Below, one piece after another: positions 52,768 to 59,969 of a stretch of 64,000 nucleotides of DNA. Every line of letters begins with the position of its first letter. Position 1 is the first letter of the stretch. The stretch is from Clostridiaceae bacterium HFYG-1003 (GTDB lineage Bacteria; Bacillota; Clostridia; Clostridiales; Clostridiaceae): positions 3,261,558 to 3,325,557 of the forward strand of contig CP102060.1 of NCBI GenBank assembly GCA_024579835.1. The letters run 5' to 3'. The notes beneath the pieces were generated by a model. The model did not search any database, was not told where the DNA came from, and worked only from the letters and a program-made list of their open reading frames with translations. Made by a program: the position numbers and the translations under genes.

Positions 52768-53751
52768 ATGAATAAGATACTTAAGAAGCTAATGATGATG
52801 ACGCCGATCCTGCTGCTGGCAGCTCTGGTTGCAGGTTTCCTGCCGGATGTTCTGACACTGGCAAGTTCCAAGGATAAGCTGTCGGTGATTCCGGAGCTGA
52901 CGATCACTCAGACATCTGATGTTGTACGGAGTGCCGGATCAGAAGCAGCGGTTGCGGCAAAGACCCGTCTGAGCAGAGAGCAGGTCCGCGAAATTGCACT
53001 GGCGAGGTATAGCGGCACCATCACTGAGCTGGAGCTGGACGATTCGAAATGGTATGAGGTTGAAATTCTTTTTGATGGAAAAGAATTCGAATTAAAGATT
53101 GATGCCTATACCGGAGACGTGCTTCGAGTCGAATCCAAAAAAGTGACGGCAACAAAGCCGGCAGTCAGCATTGCTAATGATAAGACTGAAGCGGCAGCAA
53201 AGCAGCGGATCACACGGGAGGAAGCCCGCCAGATCGCTTTGGCAAAAGTGAATGGAACCATTGTGGAAATGGAACTGGACGATCACCGCTATGAAGTCGA
53301 AATTCGCGCCGATGGCAAGGAATATGATCTTGAAATCAACATCTACACGGGACAAATCGAGAAATTCACCGAATCGAAAATGGTCGTTCAGAAAGCTTCC
53401 GCACCAGCAAAGCCTCAGGTGACGGAAACGCGCAGCAGAATAACCAGGGACGAAGCCCGAAAGATTGCTTTGAACCGAATCAGCGGAACAGTAACCGAAC
53501 TGGAGCTGGATGACAATCACTATGAAGTCGAGATTCAGGCCAATGGGAATGAGTATGACATTACGATCAATGCCTATACTGGAAAAATCATCGAAGTGGA
53601 TGTCGATCGGATTACCTATGATGATGACCATGACGACGACCATGACGATGATGATGACCATGACGATGACGATGATGACCATGACGATGATGACCATGAC
53701 GATGACGATGATGACCATGACGATGACGATGATGACCGTCAGGATGACTAA
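52768..53751 (+). CDS. Exported triple-PepSY protein with Asp/His-rich tail
   Basis: 327 residues. A hydrophobic N-terminus (about 8-32) acts as signal or anchor. Three PepSY repeats follow at about 66-126, 146-206 and 224-284, each with R-I/L-T/S-R-E/D-E/Q-A/V-R-x-I-A-L, GTI/V-x-E-x-E-L-D-D and Y-E-V-E-I...Y-x-I-x-I-x-Y-T-G. The final ~43 residues are nearly all Asp with regularly placed His (DDDHDDDHDDDDDH pattern), a likely divalent-metal-binding tail. GGGAGGG precedes the ATG. It is probably the effector of the upstream sigma/anti-sigma pair. Confidence 0.82.
   Translation: MNKILKKLMMMTPILLLAALVAGFLPDVLTLASSKDKLSVIPELTITQTSDVVRSAGSEAAVAAKTRLSREQVREIALARYSGTITELELDDSKWYEVEILFDGKEFELKIDAYTGDVLRVESKKVTATKPAVSIANDKTEAAAKQRITREEARQIALAKVNGTIVEMELDDHRYEVEIRADGKEYDLEINIYTGQIEKFTESKMVVQKASAPAKPQVTETRSRITRDEARKIALNRISGTVTELELDDNHYEVEIQANGNEYDITINAYTGKIIEVDVDRITYDDDHDDDHDDDDDHDDDDDDHDDDDHDDDDDDHDDDDDDRQDD
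53619..53748 (+). repeat. Coding GAY/CAY repeat tract
   Basis: A run of GAT/GAC with CAT/CAC codons encodes the Asp/His tail. A similar GAY tract encodes the tail of the anti-sigma gene (about 52544-52653). Length changes in threes by slippage would keep the frame. Confidence 0.8.
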
Positions 53752-53780
53752 TCAAAAGAGTTGATAATAACCACAGAGTA

Positions 53781-53806
53781 AAAACCGCCGGATTCGGCGG
53801 TTTTTA
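53781..53806 (+). terminator. Terminator of the PepSY gene
   Basis: AAAACCGCCG-GATT-CGGCGGTTTTT. Confidence 0.85.
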
Positions 53807-53834
53807 TTCTGTCTGGAGTATAGTTCGATTGTGC

Positions 53835-53915
53835 GAGCTAAGAGCCATGACCTAAGAGCCATAAGCGTCATGAGCCATAAGCGTCATGAGCCATGAGCGT
53901 CATGAGCCATGAGAA
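53835..53915. repeat. 16-bp direct repeat, three copies plus partials
   Basis: GAGCCATAAGCGTCAT at 53856-53871 and 53872-53887, GAGCCATGAGCGTCAT at 53888-53903, with partial units on both sides. It lies just behind the PepSY terminator. The rest of this 479-bp spacer is AT-rich and leads to the next promoter. Confidence 0.8.
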
Positions 53916-54119
53916 GGAAGAGGCCTGAGACGAAGAACCCCAATGAATAACAGAAGTCAGAGTTCTGAAGGGAAATAGTATCTTTGGCGTTGTAATTACG
54001 CCCGTTTGTGAAATGTTAAAATGGGGAAGTATTAAAAATTAATCAGGATCAGTTATTAAAGAAGAATGGTTAATAATAATTGCGCATATTGAATATATTG
54101 TTAAATATTGTATCATGAT

Positions 54120-54161
54120 AAGTCAATTCAGAAAAGATAGAAAATTTTATATAATTGACTT
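54120..54161. promoter_or_regulatory. Inverted repeat overlapping the promoter of the ABC/dehydratase operon
   Basis: AAGTCAATT (54120-54128) and AATTGACTT (54153-54161) form a perfect 9-bp inverted repeat. The right arm contains the -35 box. Confidence 0.55.
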
Positions 54162-54182
54162 AATTGTGAGGTGCGTGATAAT
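54155..54182 (+). promoter_or_regulatory. Promoter of the ABC/dehydratase operon
   Basis: TTGACT (54155-54160), a 16-bp spacer, GATAAT (54177-54182), about 50 bp before the first start codon. Confidence 0.6.
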
Positions 54183-54230
54183 ATGTGACCGTACTAAACA
54201 TATTTTTAACAAAATGAGAGAGGGATAGAG

Positions 54231-55367
54231 ATGAAAAAGAGAAATCTATTACTGACCATTGGACTTGCGTCAACGCTGCTGCTGAGCGCCTGCGGCACCA
54301 AAGCTGCACCAGCCGGAAATACCGAAGCGGGGCAGACGACTGCAGCTGTGAAGAAAGAGGTTCCGACTCTGAATGTAGGCTGGAGCAATGAACTGCATAC
54401 CGGAAACATGCATTTGAATTTTCTGAAGCCTGAGTTGTTTGCGGATCGCGCAATCCACTTAAAGCCATTGAACGACAAGCAGCTTGAATTAATCAAAGAC
54501 GGTGAAGTGATTGCAAATATTAATTTTATCCACTCCAAAGGCGCTGCCGAAAGTGTCACGATGATGTCACAGGGTCATATGGATCTGGCCTACTGCTCGA
54601 GCACAGCCATCATGACCGCCTATGATTCCGGCGTCGATGTCAGTGTTCTGTGTCCCATTCAAAGCGGCGGAGTTGCCATCGTAGCGGCTGCCAATGCACC
54701 CTACAATACGTTTGAAGAATTGGTTGAATATGCTAAAACAAGCGAGAAGCCGATTCGCGGCGGATATCACTCGGCCATCAGCAGCCCTCGGATTGTATTG
54801 GAATACGCACTTCGGGATGCCGGCTTGAAGGTAACAGAAAATACCGCAGACTATGAAGCAGATGTTGTTCTGACTGACTTGAAGGGCATCAGCAACCTGA
54901 TTCCGTCCATGAGCTCCGGTCAGGTGGAGATCTGGGCAGGTCCGGTACCCAATCCGCAAAATGCCGAGGCTCAGAACATCGGAAAAATCATCGCCCGTCT
55001 GGATCAGCTGCCGGAAGGCAAATGGGTCGATTTCCCATGCTGCACCATGAATGTCATGAATTCGGTCAAGACCAAATATCCTGAGGTCGTAGCCGCTATG
55101 GTACAGGTAACCAAGGATGTGAGTGAGTATGCCCAGACGCATCGGGAAGAAACCGCTGACCTGATGACAGAATTCATCGGCCTGGACAAGGCAGTTCTGA
55201 TGAAGAACGACACGACGTATCAAACGGCCATTACGGAGCATTTCACCAATGGCATGCATACCTACTATGAGGCCATGTCGGAGATCGGCAAGTTTACCGG
55301 CCGGCTGAAGGATCAGCCCATGGATGTCGTCATGAAGAGCGTGTTCGATTTCTCTTTTGTAAAATAA
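54231..55367 (+). CDS. ABC transporter substrate-binding lipoprotein (NMT1/SsuA-like)
   Basis: 378 residues. A lipoprotein signal ends at LLSAC with Cys21. The mature protein has the layout of nitrate/sulfonate/taurine-type binding proteins: TLNVGWSNELHTGNMHLNFLKPELF, MMSQGHMDLAYCSSTAIMTAY, GGVAIVAAANAPYNTFEEL. The ligand is not predictable. It opens an operon with permease, ATPase and a 2-hydroxyacyl-CoA-dehydratase-family protein, so the ligand may be the precursor of that enzyme's substrate. Confidence 0.85.
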   Translation: MKKRNLLLTIGLASTLLLSACGTKAAPAGNTEAGQTTAAVKKEVPTLNVGWSNELHTGNMHLNFLKPELFADRAIHLKPLNDKQLELIKDGEVIANINFIHSKGAAESVTMMSQGHMDLAYCSSTAIMTAYDSGVDVSVLCPIQSGGVAIVAAANAPYNTFEELVEYAKTSEKPIRGGYHSAISSPRIVLEYALRDAGLKVTENTADYEADVVLTDLKGISNLIPSMSSGQVEIWAGPVPNPQNAEAQNIGKIIARLDQLPEGKWVDFPCCTMNVMNSVKTKYPEVVAAMVQVTKDVSEYAQTHREETADLMTEFIGLDKAVLMKNDTTYQTAITEHFTNGMHTYYEAMSEIGKFTGRLKDQPMDVVMKSVFDFSFVK

Positions 55368-55399
55368 ATGGTCCGTCTGGCAATCCGATGAAAGGAGAC

Positions 55400-55429
55400 G
55401 GTGCTTTCCGAGAAATCCGAAAGCACCTT
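55400..55429 (+). other. Hairpin between the binding-protein and permease genes
   Basis: GGTGCTTTC pairs with GAAAGCACC around CGAGAAATCC and is followed by TTTAAT. The only good Shine-Dalgarno (AAAGGAG, about 55391-55397) lies before the hairpin, over 35 bases from the ATG. It may be a weak terminator that lowers permease expression or a structure that brings the ribosome site near the start. Confidence 0.5.
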
Positions 55430-55437
55430 TAATACGC

Positions 55438-56277
55438 ATGAAGATGAAAAAGATCCGCCTGAATGTCCTGTCACTTATTTTTCCGGTGATCTTCCTGGCA
55501 GGATGGGAACTGTCTGCCCGAAGCATCGGGAATCAGGCCATCCTGCCGACGGTCGGCACCGTATTTCATAATTTTGCCAATGCCTTTGATAATTTCATCG
55601 GAATTGGCAGTATCCCCAAAAATATTGCATACAGCATGGTTCGAGTATTCATCGGCTATCTGCTGGGTGCGCTGATCGCGCTGCCCCTGGGGTTGCTCAT
55701 GGGCTATTTCAAACCAGTGCGGGATCTGTTTGAAAACTTTATTACTCTGTTCAAGCCAATTCCGTCCATTGCCTGGATGCCGCTGGTCCTGGGCTGGTTT
55801 GGAATCAGCAGTCTGGCTGGAATTTTCCGGATTCCCTACGGAGCGACCTATGCTTTGCTTGATAACTTTAAGCTCTCCATGATCTTTCTGATCGCCCTGG
55901 GGTCTTTCTTCCCGATCTGGGGGAATGCCATGTTTGGCGTCAGCAATGTCCGGACGGTGCTGGTCGAGAGCGCCCGCGTGCTCGGCGCATCACAGAAGGA
56001 TATTTTCTTTCATGTCCTGATGCCGGCGGCAGGTCCCACCATTTTGAACGGCCTGCGTATGGGGCTGACCTCTGCCTGGGTCTGTCTGGTGGCAGCCGAA
56101 ATGCTTCCGGGAAGCATGAGCGGGGTAGGCTATCTGATCACGCATGCCTATGAACTGGCGCGAATGGACCTGGTAATTACCGGAATCATCTGCATCGGGG
56201 CGATTGGGGCTTTTCTGGATCTGGTGTTTCGAGTCATTATGAAACGGTACTTTTCCTGGGAAAACAGAGTTCGCTAA
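55438..56277 (+). CDS. ABC transporter permease (SsuC/TauC-like)
   Basis: 279 residues with about six hydrophobic segments. The EAA loop reads VESARVLGASQKDIFFHVLMPAAGPTILNGLRMG. Opening KIRLNVLSLIFPVIFLAGWELSAR and closing MDLVITGIICIGAIGAFLDLVFR are typical of nitrate/sulfonate permeases. No ribosome site close to the ATG (see the preceding hairpin). Two further ATG-like options are absent, so this start is accepted. Confidence 0.86.
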   Translation: MKMKKIRLNVLSLIFPVIFLAGWELSARSIGNQAILPTVGTVFHNFANAFDNFIGIGSIPKNIAYSMVRVFIGYLLGALIALPLGLLMGYFKPVRDLFENFITLFKPIPSIAWMPLVLGWFGISSLAGIFRIPYGATYALLDNFKLSMIFLIALGSFFPIWGNAMFGVSNVRTVLVESARVLGASQKDIFFHVLMPAAGPTILNGLRMGLTSAWVCLVAAEMLPGSMSGVGYLITHAYELARMDLVITGIICIGAIGAFLDLVFRVIMKRYFSWENRVR

Positions 56278-56434
56278 GAGCAACCGGCTGCAACACGGCC
56301 AGCCTCAGGGTGAAGAATCCGGATCAGAATATTGATTAATCTTGAAGGGAGACAGGCTGAAGAAGGCGTGCCGCCCCTGGCAGCGGAATTGATTCCGTCC
56401 GGGGGTCAAGGCAGAGCGCTTGAGCCGAACGTAT

Positions 56435-57241
56435 ATGAAAACTGTCATTGCTTTGGATCATATTCATAAAACATACCAGTCCCGGGGGGACGTCAAATCC
56501 CTTGAGGTTTTGAAGGACATTCAGCTGGACATTCGGGAGAATGAATTTGTCTGCCTGGTAGGTCCTTCGGGGTGCGGAAAATCCACCCTGCTGCGCATTA
56601 TGGCCGGTCTGGAACCTGCCACCAGCGGCAGTGTTTATTATCGCGATCAACCCTACCAGAAACCCGGACGGAATATTGGAATGGTATTCCAGAACTACTC
56701 GCTCATGCCCTGGTTGAATGTGGAAGACAACATCGGGCTGGGCCTTGCGTTCCAGCGGACCGATAAAGCCCGAAAGAAAGCCATTGTCGAGGAGTACCTG
56801 GAAATGGTCGGACTGAACAAGTTTCGCGCCGCCTATCCCCATGAACTGTCCGGCGGCATGCAGCAGCGGGTAGCCATCGCCCGGTCACTGGCCAATGATC
56901 CGGATGTTCTGCTGATGGATGAACCCTTCGGCGCGCTGGACGCCTATACCCGGATTCAACTGCAGAAAGAGCTGCTGAACCTTTGGGAAACTCACCGCAA
57001 GACCATTGTGTTTGTGACGCACAGTGTGGATGAAGCAGTCTATCTGGCCGACCGGATCATCCTGATGAGCCGGCGTCAGGGATTCATCGAACGGGATCTG
57101 ACGGTTGATATTCCCAGGCCGCGGAATCGGTCACTGGCGGAGTTTGCCCGGTTAAATCAGCAGCTGCTGTCGGATCTGGAACGATTCAACGAACATTTGG
57201 AACCTGAGGGAAGCGAGATCGAAAGGGGAGCGCAGCTATGA
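56435..57241 (+). CDS. ABC transporter ATP-binding protein (SsuB/TauB-like)
   Basis: 268 residues. Walker [11 protein letters not shown]-loop [10 protein letters not shown], signature [15 protein letters not shown], Walker [15 protein letters not shown]-loop [11 protein letters not shown]. The ATG at 56435 has only a weak ribosome site. An in-frame TTG at 56420 is an alternative start. It overlaps the next gene by four bases (ATGA). Confidence 0.88.
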   Translation: MKTVIALDHIHKTYQSRGDVKSLEVLKDIQLDIRENEFVCLVGPSGCGKSTLLRIMAGLEPATSGSVYYRDQPYQKPGRNIGMVFQNYSLMPWLNVEDNIGLGLAFQRTDKARKKAIVEEYLEMVGLNKFRAAYPHELSGGMQQRVAIARSLANDPDVLLMDEPFGALDAYTRIQLQKELLNLWETHRKTIVFVTHSVDEAVYLADRIILMSRRQGFIERDLTVDIPRPRNRSLAEFARLNQQLLSDLERFNEHLEPEGSEIERGAQL

Positions 57242-58389
57242 ATGAGAACTTGACCCCCCTCCCGGTCAACTTTGAGGAGTATGATGAGAAAAGAAAACAG
57301 GCCTTTTTAACCGCCAAGGAATTTAAGGAGAGGGGAGGAAGAATCGCCGGGTGTCTTTGCACCTATACGCCACTGGAGATTCTTGATGCCGCTGGTTTCA
57401 GCCCCATCAGCCTGTGCGGAACCAGCAATGAAACCATTCCGGCGGCGGAAACGGTTCTTCCGAAGAATTTGTGCCCCCTGATTAAGTCAACTTATGGGTT
57501 TGCGGTTGCCGACAAGTGCCCCTTTACCTATTTTTCTGACCTGATCATCGGCGAGACCACCTGTGACGGCAAGAAAAAAATGTATGAACTGCTGAACGCC
57601 ATCAAACCCACTTATGTTCTGCATCTCCCTCAGGGGCAGGATCGCCCGTACGCCCGCAAGATCTGGCGCGAGGAGATTGACCGACTGGCCGGATACCTCG
57701 AACAAACCTTTGGGGTGCAGATCACCGACGAGAAGCTGAGGGAAGCATCTCGTGTCAGAAATGAGCTGCGCCGGACAAAATGTGCCCTGTTTGACCTCCA
57801 GCAGTCCCATCCACCCGCTCTGTCCGGGGTGGAAATGATGGTCACCCTGCATTCCGGAGGGTTCAGCTTTCACCCGGCAGAATACACCAGCCGGATGAAG
57901 GCGCTGATTCAGGAACGGCTCGATCAGACGTCATCGGCGGTGCCAAAGGCATCCCGGCGCATTCTGCTGACCGGCTGTCCCACTGGCGGATTAATCCAAA
58001 AGGTTGGGGAACTGGTCGAGAGAAACGGAGGGGTCATCGTGTGTCTGGATGACTGTTCCGGGGAGCGGACGAATCGCCAGCTGATTGATGAATCAGCTCA
58101 GGATATTCGCCAGGCCATCGCCGACCATTATCTGGATGTGCACTGCTCCGTCATGACGCCCAATACCCAGCGGATGGACAATACGCTGGAAATGGTAAAA
58201 AAATACCAGGCTGACGGCGTCATCGATGTCATTCTCCAGGCCTGCCATACCTTCAATATCGAATCCTACTCGATGGAGCAGGCAATGAAGCGGAGCGGAA
58301 TTCCGTTTATGAAGATCGAGACGGACTACTCCACCCAGGATACCGGTCAGCTCGAGACACGAGTCGCGGCGTTCCTTGAAATGCTCTAA
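57238..58389 (+). CDS. 2-hydroxyacyl-CoA dehydratase family protein (double-cubane-cluster type)
   Basis: 383 residues of the HgdB/FldC-like family. Cysteines able to hold Fe-S clusters include Cys39 and Cys41 (AGCLCTYTP), Cys60, Cys79 (KNLCPL), Cys94 (DKCPF) and Cys109 ([10 protein letters not shown]), and later [15 protein letters not shown] and LQACHTF. As a single-subunit form without a partner dehydratase gene, it resembles double-cubane proteins that perform ATP-driven low-potential reductions. It is translationally coupled to an ABC importer ATPase. The matching activator ATPase is not in this window. The substrate is unknown. Confidence 0.82.
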   Translation: MNENLTPLPVNFEEYDEKRKQAFLTAKEFKERGGRIAGCLCTYTPLEILDAAGFSPISLCGTSNETIPAAETVLPKNLCPLIKSTYGFAVADKCPFTYFSDLIIGETTCDGKKKMYELLNAIKPTYVLHLPQGQDRPYARKIWREEIDRLAGYLEQTFGVQITDEKLREASRVRNELRRTKCALFDLQQSHPPALSGVEMMVTLHSGGFSFHPAEYTSRMKALIQERLDQTSSAVPKASRRILLTGCPTGGLIQKVGELVERNGGVIVCLDDCSGERTNRQLIDESAQDIRQAIADHYLDVHCSVMTPNTQRMDNTLEMVKKYQADGVIDVILQACHTFNIESYSMEQAMKRSGIPFMKIETDYSTQDTGQLETRVAAFLEML

Positions 58390-58446
58390 CGATCAAACAA
58401 CGACTAAATGCTGGATTTTACGAACAGTTTCAAGCGAGTAAATACA

Positions 58447-58479
58447 GCAAAAAGCCTGCCATCGCGGCAGGCTTTTTGC
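58447..58479. terminator. Terminator of the ABC/dehydratase operon
   Basis: GCAAAAAGCCTGCC-ATCGC-GGCAGGCTTTTTGC, a perfect stem with a T run, active in both directions in principle. Confidence 0.85.
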
Positions 58480-58542
58480 TTCAGGTGGATGAAATAGAGG
58501 AACGGAAGGATCAGACATCGGCCCTTGCCGGGGCGGGGAAGC

Positions 58543-59043
58543 CTATAAGGCAGACTTGATCTGATTGATCTTATGCTGAGACAGCACGGTCTGAACCCAG
58601 AAAACGATGCTGATCAGGCCAAGCAGCAAGCCAGGAATCAGTGGGAACTGAGTGCGTCCGGCAGACATCAGGTTGGAAACGGTGATGGCTGTTTCCGCCA
58701 GTGCCAGAATGAAAAACAGGTTCCGAATTCTGGTGTAGTGGCTGATTTTGCTTTGCGGGTCGGTATAGAGTTCAAAAGAACCCCGTTTGCGGAAGATTGT
58801 CCATACCCCCCAGGTTTGAACGACTTCGCCGCCGGAATCCTGAATCAGTTCAAACAGATCCCGCAGTTCCGCTGCGGATTTGTCGTTGGTCAGATCAATG
58901 CGGTAAGTATATTCGCCTTTTTCACAGGGGCGAAAGCGGTAGAAGCCGAGAATAAACCGCTCCATGCACCACCCCTGATTGGCCATTGAGTTCAGGAAGA
59001 CCTCTTCTTTATCCTTATCATAGTAGAGTCTGAATTTGACCAT
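58543..59043 (-). CDS. DUF2812 domain-containing membrane protein
   Basis: 166 residues. The N-terminal FRLYYDKDKEEVFLNSMANQGWCMERF and YTYRIDLTND are DUF2812 features. Two hydrophobic helices lie near residues 107-123 and 133-150. Function unknown. Such proteins are commonly encoded with PadR regulators, as here, where the genes overlap by 26 bases and are surely cotranscribed. Confidence 0.8.
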   Translation of the reverse strand: MVKFRLYYDKDKEEVFLNSMANQGWCMERFILGFYRFRPCEKGEYTYRIDLTNDKSAAELRDLFELIQDSGGEVVQTWGVWTIFRKRGSFELYTDPQSKISHYTRIRNLFFILALAETAITVSNLMSAGRTQFPLIPGLLLGLISIVFWVQTVLSQHKINQIKSAL

Positions 59044-59344
59044 GTTGCATCAGCACCTTCTTTCCATTTTTAAGCAATTCTTCCAATCGTTCCATTTCCT
59101 GTAGCAGGATGGCTTCTCCCATCAGCGTCAGAACATATTCCTTCTTTTTCCGGGATTCTTCCTCTTCCCGGACCAGACGAATCCATTGCTTTTCCAGCAA
59201 GGTGTTCAATGCGCCGTACAGTGTTCCTGCTCCCAGGATGACCCGCCCGGCAGTCATTTCTTCTACCAGCTGCATGATGCCGTAACCATGATTCGGTCTT
59301 GCCAGTGCCAGCAGAATATAATAGGTGGATTCGGTCAGCGGCAT
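59018..59344 (-). CDS. PadR-family transcriptional regulator
   Basis: 108 residues. Winged helix: LTESTYYILLALARPNHGYGIMQLVEEMT, then LGAGTLYGALNTLLEKQWIRLVREEE and KKKEYVLTLMGEAIL. GAGGAGAG precedes the ATG at 59344. A longer frame to 59386 would run into the operator. It likely represses its own operon through the ATATATCG palindromes directly upstream. Confidence 0.88.
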   Translation of the reverse strand: MPLTESTYYILLALARPNHGYGIMQLVEEMTAGRVILGAGTLYGALNTLLEKQWIRLVREEEESRKKKEYVLTLMGEAILLQEMERLEELLKNGKKVLMQHGQIQTLL

Positions 59345-59361
59345 TCCATCACTCTCCTCTC

Positions 59362-59416
59362 GATATATCGTCAAGCGATGTATCATCTGATTTCAATATA
59401 TCGCATGGCGATATAT
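59362..59416. promoter_or_regulatory. PadR operator: paired ATATATCG palindromes
   Basis: ATATATCGC-ATG-GCGATATAT (59396-59416) is a perfect 9-bp inverted repeat. GATATATCG-TCAAG-CGATGTATC (59362-59384) is a second one with a single mismatch. They lie 18-72 bp upstream of the padR start. Confidence 0.75.
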
Positions 59417-59600
59417 CTGTCAATCTGTTTTTTTTGCATTTCCAGGAGTGGAGTTTCGAGGAACCTGTGATCGAGCCAGGGTGCTTCATTCAGCCTGACG
59501 GCTGGGTCCCGGTCATCAGTTGGAGGTCCGCACGTCCAGGTTTCATGGACGGCGACCGGATAGCTCAGGGCTGAATTTTTTCTCCGAAAGACTTGCGGCG

Positions 59601-59690
59601 GTCCTCCAGTGTCTTCAAGCGATTTCAGTTGTCATCAGTTGTCATCAGTTGTCATAAGGTGTCTTCAAGTGTCTTCAGGTGTCTTCAAGG
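59601..59690. repeat. 10-bp direct repeat, nine copies in exact phase
   Basis: Nine consecutive 10-bp units with consensus GTCWTCARKT (for example GTCATCAGTT twice at 59631-59650, GTCTTCAGGT at 59671). Every unit starts exactly 10 bp after the previous one. Confidence 0.85.
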
Positions 59691-59715
59691 GATAAGGGGT
59701 CAGCAATTGTTCCAA

Positions 59716-59743
59716 TGAAAAAAAGCAGAGAAGCTCTCTGCTC
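59716..59743 (-). terminator. Minus-strand terminator
   Basis: Read on the minus strand: AGCAGAGA-GCT-TCTCTGCT followed by seven T. It would end transcripts coming from the selenoprotein gene. Confidence 0.75.
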
Positions 59744-59817
59744 GTTGATCAGATCCTGATCGTATTATAAGCTTGATTGGTTTGGCATCATCAGGCTCGG
59801 GGTTTGGAATCAGGCGG

Positions 59818-59955
59818 TCAGGGTATTACCTGTTCTTGCGCCAGGATGTTGAGCGGGAATCCTCTTTGCCGTAGGTCGGTAATCACATGGTGTTGATTTT
59901 TTAGTAGACTCGCTATCACATCTTTTTCTGTGATAACAATAGTCACGATTTCCAA
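59818..59955 (-). CDS. Doubtful small reading frame or gene remnant
   Basis: About 45 codons downstream of the peroxiredoxin-like gene in another frame, reading (from TTG or GTG) EIVTIVITEKDVIASLLKNQ and on to a TGA. The amino-acid pattern looks protein-like (amphipathic, helix-forming), but there is no ATG and no clear ribosome site. It could be a remnant of a larger gene. No family recognised. Confidence 0.2.
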   Translation of the reverse strand: MEIVTIVITEKDVIASLLKNQHHVITDLRQRGFPLNILAQEQVIP

Positions 59956-59969
59956 TTCACAGCGCACAC

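Larger units (their letters stand above)
59345..59969. other. Spacer between padR and the selenoprotein gene
   Basis: Holds the padR operators, a nine-copy 10-bp repeat (59601-59690), a minus-strand terminator (59716-59743) and a doubtful small reading frame (59818-59955). The stretch 59418-59600 shows nothing recognisable. Confidence 0.5.

Noticed and set aside
53092-53718. Minus-strand frame of Met/Val/Ile repeats opposite the PepSY tail
   Set aside because: It is the reverse complement of GAY/CAY repeats and has no gene signals.
59601-59690. Possible CRISPR array
   Set aside because: Units are 10 bp with no spacers and no cas genes nearby. The other repeat blocks are also direct tandem repeats without spacers.
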